64,000 bases of DNA from UBA8437 sp964646205 (GTDB lineage: Bacteria; Planctomycetota; Planctomycetia; Planctomycetales; Planctomycetaceae), in the NCBI GenBank assembly GCA_964646205.1, contig CAZYAZ010000018.1, positions 1-64,000 of the forward strand, written 5' to 3'. The notes below the pieces were generated by a model. It did not search any database, had not been told where the DNA came from, and worked only from the letters and a program-made list of their open reading frames with translations. Below, in pieces: positions 1-8,462 of this stretch (position 1 is the first letter of the stretch; every line of letters begins with the position of its first letter). The translations under genes were made by a program, and so were the position numbers.

Positions 1-382
1 TCTCGTAGGCCGGCTCGCCGTTGACGGCCATGTGACTGCCAACATCATCGGTCGCCGTGCGAGCCACCGTCTCACGGCCCCGACGCCGCAGGACCATGTC
101 GGAACCATCCGGCAACTGCGACCCGTGCCGTGTGAAGACCACCCGGCCGCCCTGCTCGCGGAAAGAAGCCTGCAGGCGTTGGATGTTACCAATCATCGTC
201 CCGGCCCGTTCCAGGAACCCCTGTTGCAGTTCCGGACTGTGCCGGTTGACCATGTGCGCCAGGTGACCGTCGGCATTCAGGACATAGCCCTGCACGTCGA
301 CAACCACCAGGGCAGTCGATTCCGGACGAATCGGCAACGTGAAAGAGAACCCCTCGGTGGGCCACTCGCGGTCGTCAAGCAA
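1..382 (-). CDS. Isochorismatase-family cysteine hydrolase, partial (runs off the window)
   Basis: The minus-strand frame from about 400 to the window edge encodes the N-terminal part of an isochorismatase-like cysteine hydrolase. It contains the family's first beta strand with the catalytic Asp (TALVVVDVQ), followed by a helix and the second strand GGRVVFTRHG with an SDM segment. The C-terminal half with the nucleophilic Cys lies outside the window. The substrate cannot be named. It follows the propeller gene ending at 457 by about 75 nt and is probably the last visible gene of that operon. The start is unclear. The frame is open back to a TGA at 428-430 but has no ATG or GTG; TTG at 382 is the first conventional start, while an ATG at 402 with GGGGAA upstream is in another frame. 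A rare start or a one-base error is possible. Confidence 0.72.
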   Translation of the reverse strand, partial: MLDDREWPTEGFSFTLPIRPESTALVVVDVQGYVLNADGHLAHMVNRHSPELQQGFLERAGTMIGNIQRLQASFREQGGRVVFTRHGSQLPDGSDMVLRRRGRETVARTATDDVGSHMAVNGEPAYE

Positions 383-456
383 CGAGATCTGTTTGATGAC
401 ATTTCCCCGTGTGTCTTGAGTTTTCGTTCAACGACGCCCCGAAATGAGCGCTTCTT

Positions 457-2031
457 TTATAAAGTACTTTTCCGGGTGAATTGAAACGAGTAGAGATCGG
501 CGTCTTTTAGTACAAATCGAAGCCGGATCGGCCGGCCGGCCAGGCGGCTGACATCGCTGCCGGCCTTGAACGCCACGACCTGCTCGATCTGGTCGCCGAA
601 GATCTCGGGACAATCCGCCAGCGCGAACCCCTTGATCGGCTTGCCCGCTTCGTCCTGGATTTCGATCCGCACGCTGCCGGCCGCGGATGTGGCAAAGTTC
701 ATGGCCAACTTCGAGCCGGTGAACTTCAGCGGTTTCGTCACCACTTCACCCCCCCGCAGCGGAGCATTGGCCGACACGAATCCGTCGATTCGCAGCGTGT
801 AGCGGCGGAAACGATCGGCTTTCCCCCGCTGGGTCCATCCGCCGCCGTCTGAAACATACATCGACAACTCGTCGGGCGTGTCGGCCGTCTCGCCCCGGGT
901 CACCACGAGACCGTATTCGGGGAAGGTCGCCCCGTAGATCCAGCGTTCCTTGCGCGGACCGGGTCGAATGAAAGCCTCACCCCACCGCTTGAAGTGCACG
1001 CCGTCGCGGCTCGACATGAACAGGGTCTCGGAGATCGAGGCGTACTTGTACGCGGGATGCTCGAGCAGCGGCAGCCCCTTCTCGATCTCACGCCCCGCCA
1101 TGAACCGGCCGGGAAACCCGACGAACAGGTGTTTGGCCCGGTAGTACGGGCGAATCTGGTTGAGATAGATCTGTTCCCGCGGTGCACCGGGGTACTGGAT
1201 CCACTTCGGTTCGCTCCAGTTGACAAAGTCCTTCGAGGTGCTGGTCAGCACGTCCCGCACCCATCCGGTGTCGCTGATTCCCAGTTGAGGCCCCTTGTCG
1301 GTTTGCGAGTCATCCAGGCCACGGCACTGGCGAAAGTAGGCCACGTAGCGTCGACGGGTCGAGTCCCAGAAGGCCACGTTCTGCGAATCGAACTTACCGC
1401 TGGTGACCACCGGCCGATCTCGCATCGCCTTCCAGTGAATCCCGTCGGGCGACGCGTAGCCAAAGAGACCCTTGGACGGTGTGCTCCGGGCAACCATCGC
1501 CTTGAATCGCTGGTCCGGCTTGCAGTCGGGGTTGGTATCCATGAAGGGAACGAATGCGATGACCCCCTTCCCCGACAGGATGATGTTGTTCTTCTTCGAG
1601 CCCTTGAAGTCGATCAACCCGAGTTCCGGCCGCGTCCAGTGAACCCCGTCGCGACTCTCGGCATAGCAGATGGCCGACCGTCCGCGTCGCCACTGCCCGC
1701 CGGTGTAGTACATCCGGTAGATGTCGCCGTCCTGGATGTAGGTGACCAGCCCCGACCAGTCCCCTTCCCAGGGCTTGTCGCAGGCAAAAATCACTTCGCG
1801 CTGAACGGGGCTGTGCAACCGCAACTCCGCCCCGCCGACAAAACGGTCGACCAGGTAGTCGTCCACGAACAACTCGCGCCGTGAACCGATGTCGATCGGC
1901 TCAACCGGCCCGGCGGGCTCTTCGGCCCTGGACGCAAGCTGTGAATCGCCCGGCCTGGCGGCCAGGACAATCAGCAGGACAACCGGCAGGACGATACAGG
2001 CGGGCTGCCAGGACACGACTCTTCGAGACAT
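457..2031 (-). CDS. Secreted five-bladed beta-propeller, glycosidase-like protein
   Basis: About 524 residues. An N-terminal hydrophobic segment (about residues 11-25) serves as signal peptide or anchor. It is followed by the RRELFVDDYLVD block (51-62) and repeated propeller-type strands such as ESRDGVHWTRPELGL, as in proteins of the GH32/43/68-like propeller fold. A C-terminal beta-sandwich region contains DGFVSANAPLRGGEVVTKPL and ends in DADLYSFQF. Paralogues lie at 44638-46158 and 59164-60813. The substrate is unknown; a role in extracellular polysaccharide breakdown is inferred. ATG at 2031 was chosen because GGAG sits eight bases upstream; an in-frame GTG at 2049 is the alternative. The upstream gene's stop is 46 nt away, so the two are probably co-transcribed. 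Confidence 0.82.
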   Translation of the reverse strand: MSRRVVSWQPACIVLPVVLLIVLAARPGDSQLASRAEEPAGPVEPIDIGSRRELFVDDYLVDRFVGGAELRLHSPVQREVIFACDKPWEGDWSGLVTYIQDGDIYRMYYTGGQWRRGRSAICYAESRDGVHWTRPELGLIDFKGSKKNNIILSGKGVIAFVPFMDTNPDCKPDQRFKAMVARSTPSKGLFGYASPDGIHWKAMRDRPVVTSGKFDSQNVAFWDSTRRRYVAYFRQCRGLDDSQTDKGPQLGISDTGWVRDVLTSTSKDFVNWSEPKWIQYPGAPREQIYLNQIRPYYRAKHLFVGFPGRFMAGREIEKGLPLLEHPAYKYASISETLFMSSRDGVHFKRWGEAFIRPGPRKERWIYGATFPEYGLVVTRGETADTPDELSMYVSDGGGWTQRGKADRFRRYTLRIDGFVSANAPLRGGEVVTKPLKFTGSKLAMNFATSAAGSVRIEIQDEAGKPIKGFALADCPEIFGDQIEQVVAFKAGSDVSRLAGRPIRLRFVLKDADLYSFQFTRKSTL

Positions 2032-2076
2032 CGGGTTGGCTCCGTTCACCAGGTGCTGTGATCATCCGCCCGGGCG

Positions 2077-4179
2077 TCACCACTGGTAGAGATGGACCGA
2101 CCAGGGACCGAACACATCGCCGACCCTGTCGGCCGGCCTGGCCATCTTACGGTTCTCGAAGAGCGAATTCGCCTGCACCGGTTCCTTGAACCGCCAGGTC
2201 ACCGGCACCACCCCGGCCGACATGTTGATCGCGATCAGCGTGTGATGGTCACCGTGGCGAATTTCGCGATGGAAAATTGAGCCGGTGTACGGCCCGGGGT
2301 CCAGGCGAGCGGTTCGGACATCCCGACCGGCCGTCAACGGGCCGGCGATGTGCCGTACCCGACGTGCCACGTCCAGTGCCGTGGCCCAGTGGTCGGGGTA
2401 ATCCTTGTCGTTGAGAAAATTGGCATACAGGGCGTAGCCGTTGATGCCACAGACCAGGCTGTAGAAGGCCATGGCCCGCACCTCGCCCGGCGTCGGCCGC
2501 ATCGGTCGGGGCAGTTTGAACCGGGCGCCGTAGCCGAGGTCGACCGCCTGCGAGAGGAACCACAACGGCTTGTCGGGCACCAACCTGCGGCAGGTCTGGA
2601 TCGTGAAGGAGTTGATCGTCATCGGATGATACTGCGGCACCGGGTACCGGTAACTGAGCAGGATGTCACCATAAGGCATCGCCGGTTTCAGGCGGGGGAG
2701 GTTGGAAATGGCAAACACCGTGGGCATCCGCGGGACCCCCTTCCGCAGGGCCAGGCGGGCGTTGCGCATCTTGGCAATCGCCGTCGCCGAAATCGGGGTC
2801 GCCATCGAGTTCTCGACGTTCTCCGGATCGTCGGCCCAGAAGGCGATCACGCCGGGATGATCGGCAAACCGGCCCTGCCCCGTCTTCAGCAATGCCACCT
2901 CGGCCGCCTTGGGGTCGGTGCAGTGTTTCAATCCAGCCGTGATGTTCAGCGTGCCCATGATGCCGTGGGCCAGTTCGATGTCGAGCCCCTGCCGGGTCTC
3001 GAATGTGTTGAAGACGATGTTGAAACCCGCATCGACCGCCTGCCGGAGATGATCGGCCCGAAAACGGCCGTCGCCGGGATGGCAGGAGTAGGCATAGATC
3101 CCGATCGGGAAAAATGGCTCGCCGTTGAGTCGCGTGGACCAGGTTTTTCCGTCCGTCGCGTCCTTCGCAACCTTGATTACCAACGTGTTCCGCAACGTGC
3201 GACCGACGCCGAACTGCCAGGCAAGCGTGTTGCTGCGAAGGCCGCCGCGATCGGCGATCGAGACCGAGACGCGATGCGGGCCCTCGGCAAGCGGACGGGC
3301 CGGTGAGAGCCGGAAACCCTCGGCGTTGATGACCGCCAGCGAGGTGACGTTCTTTCCGTCGAGCAGGACCCGAGCGGTTGCGGGATCGATCCCCGTTCCG
3401 TCTTCGGAGAAGACGGCCCCGATGATCGTATCGCGGGCGGCCTTCGTGTTCGGAAGCGGCGATGGACGGAGCACCGCCGGTGGCGTGGTGTCGCCATCGA
3501 CCCACAGCGGATCGGCCACGATCCCCGGTGACGGCAATTCGCCCTGGACAACAGACAGGTTGTCGAACCAGGCCTGCTGAGCGTAATGACAAAGCCGCAG
3601 CTTGACGACCAACTGGGTCTGTCCCGCCCGTGTCTTGAACGTGTGCCGGAACCGGGACCACTCGGTCGCCAACGGCAGGAAGATGCCCCCGACCGGGTCC
3701 AAGGCGATCCCGATATCCGACCACGCCGTCGGTTGCCCGGCGACGGTGGCATCCGACGGCAGCATGCCCAGTTCGAGGTTCGGGCCACCCGGTCGACTGC
3801 GCTGGAAGCGCGAAATGTTCGGCCCGGTCTCCACCGCCGCGGCCCTGGCCCGGTAGTCCAGTGAGATGGTGTAGGTTGTCCGGGGTTTGACCGTCACCAG
3901 GGTCTGCCAGTACCCCCGGCCGGACGAGTCCTTCGTCGTGACCGAAACACATCGCCGACTGTTGTGGCCCGGTGATGTCCAGGTCATCTGGGAGAACGCC
4001 TTGCCGACCCGGCCCGGGCGGAACCCTCGTGGCCGGTCGGCGTGCTTCTGATCGACAGTTTCCAGGCCACCGTTGGCCACGAGATTGGGACCGGCGGCCG
4101 TCGAGATCCGACACGATCCCGCCAACAACGCCCCGAACACCGTGAACCCGGCCAGCGTGGTCCAGGAGAACCACGACAT
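2077..4179 (-). CDS. Secreted multidomain protein with C-terminal TIM-barrel (glycosidase-like)
   Basis: About 700 residues. After a signal sequence (about 1-30) comes a jelly-roll, carbohydrate-binding-like region starting NLVANGGLETVD, with strands continuing to about 225. A DTTPP linker then leads into an Ig-like segment (about 230-335). The C-terminal half (about 345-690) opens LNGEPFFPIGIYAY and contains HPGVIAFWADDPEN and a conserved-looking AFYSLVCGINGYALYAN, a layout seen in secreted beta/alpha-barrel glycoside hydrolases. No CAZy family can be assigned by eye. It lies 84 nt upstream-side of the propeller gene within a same-strand run headed by a PSD1 protein. Start ATG at 4179 is preferred over the GTG at 4197, but no strong ribosome site is visible for either. 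Confidence 0.72.
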   Translation of the reverse strand: MSWFSWTTLAGFTVFGALLAGSCRISTAAGPNLVANGGLETVDQKHADRPRGFRPGRVGKAFSQMTWTSPGHNSRRCVSVTTKDSSGRGYWQTLVTVKPRTTYTISLDYRARAAAVETGPNISRFQRSRPGGPNLELGMLPSDATVAGQPTAWSDIGIALDPVGGIFLPLATEWSRFRHTFKTRAGQTQLVVKLRLCHYAQQAWFDNLSVVQGELPSPGIVADPLWVDGDTTPPAVLRPSPLPNTKAARDTIIGAVFSEDGTGIDPATARVLLDGKNVTSLAVINAEGFRLSPARPLAEGPHRVSVSIADRGGLRSNTLAWQFGVGRTLRNTLVIKVAKDATDGKTWSTRLNGEPFFPIGIYAYSCHPGDGRFRADHLRQAVDAGFNIVFNTFETRQGLDIELAHGIMGTLNITAGLKHCTDPKAAEVALLKTGQGRFADHPGVIAFWADDPENVENSMATPISATAIAKMRNARLALRKGVPRMPTVFAISNLPRLKPAMPYGDILLSYRYPVPQYHPMTINSFTIQTCRRLVPDKPLWFLSQAVDLGYGARFKLPRPMRPTPGEVRAMAFYSLVCGINGYALYANFLNDKDYPDHWATALDVARRVRHIAGPLTAGRDVRTARLDPGPYTGSIFHREIRHGDHHTLIAINMSAGVVPVTWRFKEPVQANSLFENRKMARPADRVGDVFGPWSVHLYQW

Positions 4180-4280
4180 TCGGCAAACGCTACACACCAG
4201 GACGGCCTCCCGGGTTCCCCCACCGACAGCCCTGGCACGGCCGCAATTTCGATCGAGTCCTGGCAGAAGACATCACTGGA

Positions 4281-5726
4281 TCACACGGGATTCTTCAGCA
4301 GCCCGTTGACAACCTTGCCGGGCTGGCCGGCTGTCAGGTTGGTGACCCCGTTGGGGCGGGCGTAGTTGACGTCCTTGAGATCCAGGCCAAACAGGTGAAA
4401 CATCGTGGCGTGGAAATCGAAGTGATTCACCACGTCGGTCACCGCCTTGTGTCCCACCTCGTCGGTCTCGCCATGCACGTGTCCCTGTTTCACTCCACCG
4501 CCAGCCAGCCAGATACTGAAGCCACGGCCGTTGTGATCTCGGCCGATGTTGGCCTCGTTCTGGATCACCGGCAGTCGCCCGATCTCGCCACCCCAGTGCA
4601 CCAGGGTCGTGTCGAGCATGCCGAGCCGTTTCAGATCACGGACCAGGGCTGCTGCCGGCTTGTCGACCCGACGACAGACTTTGGGCAGCGCACCAACGAT
4701 TCCACCGTGGTGATCCCAGTGCTGGTCGCCGGTCAGGACCTGCACGAATCGGACTCCACGTTCCACAAGTCGCCGGGCAATCAGGCAACGGGTGCCAAAA
4801 TCCTTGGTGACCGGATCATCGATCCCGTACAGCGACTGTGTCTCGGCCGTCTCGCCAGAAATGTCCAGGGCCTCGCGGGCCTCGACCTGCATCCCCGCAG
4901 CAAGTGAGTAGCTCTTGAGCCGCGCCGCGAGGTCCGCCTCGCCGGGATGACGCTCCAGGTGCCGACGGTTGATCTGGTCCAGGTACGACAGGATACGCTT
5001 CTGCGTGCCACCACGGAGCGATCCCGGTGGTTGCAGGTTGGCAATCCGCGGTTCCTGCGCGTGGATCACCGTGCCGGCACAGGCCGACGGCAACCAGGTG
5101 TTCTGCCAGTTCTCGGCCCCCAGCACAGGCAGGCTGGCCGGATCACGAAGCACCAGGTACGCCGGCAGGTTCTCGTTTTCCGATCCCAGGCCGTAGACCA
5201 GCCACGAGCCCATCGAGGGACGACCGCGACGGCCGTCTCCACCGGTGTTCATGGCACTGATACCGGTCTCGTGGCCACTGATGCCGGTGTGCATCGATCG
5301 GACCAGGCAAATGTCGTCGGCCACCTCGCCCAAATGCGACAACAACTCACTGAGTTCCATGCCGCACTGGCCGTGCTTCTTGAACTTCCACGGACCGGCG
5401 AACAACTTCGTACTGGCCTGCCCCACGTTGTCGTAGTGGATGTCGCCGGTGTAGGACTTCAGGTGGTGCTTGACCAGTTCCGGCTTCGGATCACACAGGT
5501 CCATGTGGCTGGGGCCACCTTGCATGAACAGCGAGATCATGGCCGTGGCCTGCGGCCGGTGCACCGGAGGACGCTGGCTTGGGTCAAACTCGCGTCGCTG
5601 CAGCAGCGGCTTGACGGGAGCCGCCCGCAGTTCGTCCTGCTTCACCAGCGACGCCAGTGCCAGGCCACCAAGCCCGAAGGCCTGCTGGGCCAGGAAATGC
5701 CGTCTAGTCGACGTAGAGGAATCCAT
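4281..5726 (-). CDS. DUF1501 protein (Tat-exported, alkaline-phosphatase/sulfatase-like fold)
   Basis: 481 residues. The N-terminus has a twin-arginine motif TRRHFLAQQAFG (residues 7-18) followed by a hydrophobic stretch, so Tat export is expected. Family blocks are clear: SLFMQGGPSHMDLCDPKP, a Ser/His/Asp-rich active-site-like region RSMHTGISGHETGISAMN, LVHWGGEIGRLPV and GRDHNGRGF. DUF1501 proteins belong structurally near the alkaline-phosphatase superfamily; their reaction is not established. The start codon overlaps the end of the upstream PSD1/DUF1549/DUF1553 gene by 23 nt, which suggests translational coupling and joint function. This PSD1-DUF1501 pairing recurs twice more in the window. 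Confidence 0.93.
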   Translation of the reverse strand: MDSSTSTRRHFLAQQAFGLGGLALASLVKQDELRAAPVKPLLQRREFDPSQRPPVHRPQATAMISLFMQGGPSHMDLCDPKPELVKHHLKSYTGDIHYDNVGQASTKLFAGPWKFKKHGQCGMELSELLSHLGEVADDICLVRSMHTGISGHETGISAMNTGGDGRRGRPSMGSWLVYGLGSENENLPAYLVLRDPASLPVLGAENWQNTWLPSACAGTVIHAQEPRIANLQPPGSLRGGTQKRILSYLDQINRRHLERHPGEADLAARLKSYSLAAGMQVEAREALDISGETAETQSLYGIDDPVTKDFGTRCLIARRLVERGVRFVQVLTGDQHWDHHGGIVGALPKVCRRVDKPAAALVRDLKRLGMLDTTLVHWGGEIGRLPVIQNEANIGRDHNGRGFSIWLAGGGVKQGHVHGETDEVGHKAVTDVVNHFDFHATMFHLFGLDLKDVNYARPNGVTNLTAGQPGKVVNGLLKNPV

Positions 5727-8307
5727 TGGAACTCACCAGGGCATGACACAGGTGTGTGAGAGCCGTCAGTGCCGGCTGAGCATCCTTGGGAGATGCCGAG
5801 CGGACCGAGGCCGTTTCGTTTTCCAGGAACTTCAATCCCGCTTGTGTTTCAGTGTCGCTCGGCGTGCGACCAAACACCAACCGCCAGGCCAACGAGAACC
5901 GAGCCGCCGGAGTGTCATCCGCTTCGGCTTTCACCCGTTGGGCCAGCCCCCCCACGTGACGGATGACGAACGGGTCGTTCATCATCGCCAACGACTGAGG
6001 TGAGGTTGTCGAGGATGTCCGCACCTGGCAGTTGGGCTTCATCGTGGGCAAGTCGAAGGGAGTCAGCACGCCCAGCGGCATCGACCGTCTCACCTGGACA
6101 TAGATCGTGCGGCGGAACTCTCCAACCCCCACCGAGGCCACCCCCCGCAACAAACGCCCACTGGGGTCGTACTGGTTGACGCTGACGATGATCCGCTGGC
6201 CGACCGAATCGAGACTGACAGGAACGGGCGGACCAAACATCTGGTCCGAAAATCGCCCTCCCAGCCACAGCAGTGAATCCCTCAGGGTCTCGGCCTCGAT
6301 CCGACGCACCGACATCCGGCCCAGCAACTGGTTGTCCGGGTCGAGATCATCCAGTTTGGTTCGCCGCGTCGCCGCCTGGCGATAGGCGCTGGAATTGAGA
6401 ATCACCCGGTGCAGGTGCTTCAGGCTCCAACCGCTCTGCATGAACTCGGCGGCCAACCAATCCAGCAGCTTCGGATGGGACGGACGGGTTCCCATCGCCC
6501 CAAAATTTCCGGGCGTGGTCACCAGTCCCCGGCCGAAATGATGCATCCAGAACCTGTTGACCAGCACGCGGGCCAACAGGGGATGCCGTCCACTGCTGAG
6601 ATGCCGGGCGTATGCCAATCGGCGACCGGTGGTCGGCAATTTCGGATTGTTGGCCGGCACGGTGAACCCGACCGGACTCAGGACACTGAGTTCCCCGGGC
6701 TTGATCTCCTCGCGGGGCTGCTTGTAGTCACCCCGGGAAAACAGCCGGGTTGGTGGCACCTGCCCGGGAACCTCGCTGAGACACATCAGGTTGTCGGCCG
6801 CCGGTCGCTGCTTGCGGACCGCGGCAGCCTGGTCATCCCATTTTTTGACAATCGCGGAAGTGATCGAAGCCTCGAACTGCTGGATCGTACCCCGGCTGAT
6901 ACTCAGGAACGGGTGATCTTCGATCAACTGCTTTTGCTTGGCGTTGCGTTTTGCGGCCGGAGTCTCGCGAGCCAGTTTCGCCTCGGCACGGATCTCCGCC
7001 GGCAACTTGGCAAGCCTGGTCTCGAAGGCGGTTTTCACCGCCGCCTCCAACTCCGCGTTCTTGCCGGCGGTGATGTCGGCCAGTTTCTTGTCGATCACGG
7101 CAGCCTGTTTCCGGACCACTCCGGACCACTGTGACACCAGGCGAGCCGACGGCGATCGCCAGTTCTTCGGGTTGTAAGCCGGTTCGAACAATGCCCGCAT
7201 CCGGTAGTAATCGGCGTGGGTGATCGGATCGTACCGGTGCTGGTGACACTGGGCACAACCGACAGTCAGCCCCAGCATTGAAGTCGAGACCACCTTGACC
7301 ACCTCAGCGACAACCTGGTTCCGAGCCAACTCCATGTCGGGGTTCGATCCACCGGTGCCATCGGGCGCCATCCTGAGGAATCCTGTGGCGATCAACCGGT
7401 CGGCCTCTTCAACCGTCAGGTCCTGCAGGGGCGGCGTGAGCAATTCGTCACCGGCCAGTTGCTCGACAACAAATTGATTCCATGGCTTGTCGGCGTTGAA
7501 CGAGCGGATCACGTAGTCGCGGTACTTGTAGGCCCAGGTCCGGGGGGGGTCCTTGTCGGTGACCCCATCACTGTCGGCATAGCCGGCCACGTCCAACCAG
7601 TGCCTGGCCCAGCGTTCGCCGTAGGCCGGCGAGGCCAGCAGGCGATCCACGAGCCGCGAGTACGCACCGGGAGCTTCGTCCGCGACAAACGCTGCAACCA
7701 CATCCGGTTCCGGTGGCAACCCGTGAAGGCCAAATGCCAGTCGCCTGGCCAGGGTCGGCCGATCGGCCGCGGGGCCGAAACCCAATCCCTCGTTTTCCAG
7801 CCGCGCCAGCAAGAATGCATCGATCGGAGTCCGCAACTGCGAATGCCCCCTCACCTCAGGCAATTGCGGACGGCGAATCGGCCGGAAGGACCAGTGCTGA
7901 CGTTCCTCGACGGTGAAGCTCTCGTCGGTCAGCGATTTGGGTTCCGGGCGCAGGGTCCGGGCACCACCATCGATCCACCGAGCCAACACCGAGATGTCCC
8001 GGGCCGAGAGCCGCTTGGCTCCTGGAGGCATCTCGCCGGAGGCGACCCGCTCGTACAGTCGGCTGGCGGTGTGCTTGCCAGGAACGATGGCCGGACCGGA
8101 TTCTCCGCCACTAATCAGGAAACGGGCCAAACGAGTATCCAGCCCACCCTTCTTCTCACCCGCCTCCCCGTGACACTGCCAGCAATGAGCCTTGAGGATC
8201 GAGCGGACTTCGGTCTCGAACCGGGGCCCTGCCTTCTCGGCGGCCGCGACAGTTTGCCCCAACCAGGATGTTGCGACCACACAGAGAGACAACGCGAGGT
8301 GTTTCAT
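5704..8307 (-). CDS. PSD1 / DUF1549 / DUF1553 planctomycete cytochrome-like protein
   Basis: 867 residues from the ATG at 8307, which begins a signal peptide MKHLALSLCVVATSW. Longer in-frame starts to 8391 would add a non-signal N-terminus. The PSD1 cytochrome-c-like domain carries CWQCH (42-46) and a distal Met in GEMPPGAKRLS. DUF1549 follows (about 150-370), with the helical block SPAYGERWARHWLDVAGYAD and a second haem-type CAQCH near 349. A Lys/Ala-rich segment (about 395-510) leads into DUF1553 (about 560-850), with GRHPLLARVLVNRFWMHHFG. The domains are well known in Planctomycetes, probably as periplasmic haem proteins linked to polymer oxidation or degradation, but no activity is proven. 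It heads the operon ending at 1. Confidence 0.93.
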   Translation of the reverse strand: MKHLALSLCVVATSWLGQTVAAAEKAGPRFETEVRSILKAHCWQCHGEAGEKKGGLDTRLARFLISGGESGPAIVPGKHTASRLYERVASGEMPPGAKRLSARDISVLARWIDGGARTLRPEPKSLTDESFTVEERQHWSFRPIRRPQLPEVRGHSQLRTPIDAFLLARLENEGLGFGPAADRPTLARRLAFGLHGLPPEPDVVAAFVADEAPGAYSRLVDRLLASPAYGERWARHWLDVAGYADSDGVTDKDPPRTWAYKYRDYVIRSFNADKPWNQFVVEQLAGDELLTPPLQDLTVEEADRLIATGFLRMAPDGTGGSNPDMELARNQVVAEVVKVVSTSMLGLTVGCAQCHQHRYDPITHADYYRMRALFEPAYNPKNWRSPSARLVSQWSGVVRKQAAVIDKKLADITAGKNAELEAAVKTAFETRLAKLPAEIRAEAKLARETPAAKRNAKQKQLIEDHPFLSISRGTIQQFEASITSAIVKKWDDQAAAVRKQRPAADNLMCLSEVPGQVPPTRLFSRGDYKQPREEIKPGELSVLSPVGFTVPANNPKLPTTGRRLAYARHLSSGRHPLLARVLVNRFWMHHFGRGLVTTPGNFGAMGTRPSHPKLLDWLAAEFMQSGWSLKHLHRVILNSSAYRQAATRRTKLDDLDPDNQLLGRMSVRRIEAETLRDSLLWLGGRFSDQMFGPPVPVSLDSVGQRIIVSVNQYDPSGRLLRGVASVGVGEFRRTIYVQVRRSMPLGVLTPFDLPTMKPNCQVRTSSTTSPQSLAMMNDPFVIRHVGGLAQRVKAEADDTPAARFSLAWRLVFGRTPSDTETQAGLKFLENETASVRSASPKDAQPALTALTHLCHALVSSNGFLYVD

Positions 8308-8462
8308 TTGGCGGTTCGAACGTTTCGTGGAACGTGGCACTCGACTGGGAACAATACGGGGGTCCTGTAGCAAGATCAACGTGGCAACCATCGATCACAG
8401 GACTCCGACGCCGACCGACCGGCTTTTCGAATTCCGGGGAACAAGCCAACTGCCAACGATTG

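Noticed and set aside
2666..4186. 506-codon minus-strand frame overlapping the TIM-barrel gene
   Set aside because: Other frame of the same strand; Arg/Gly/Pro-rich shadow without export signal or fold.
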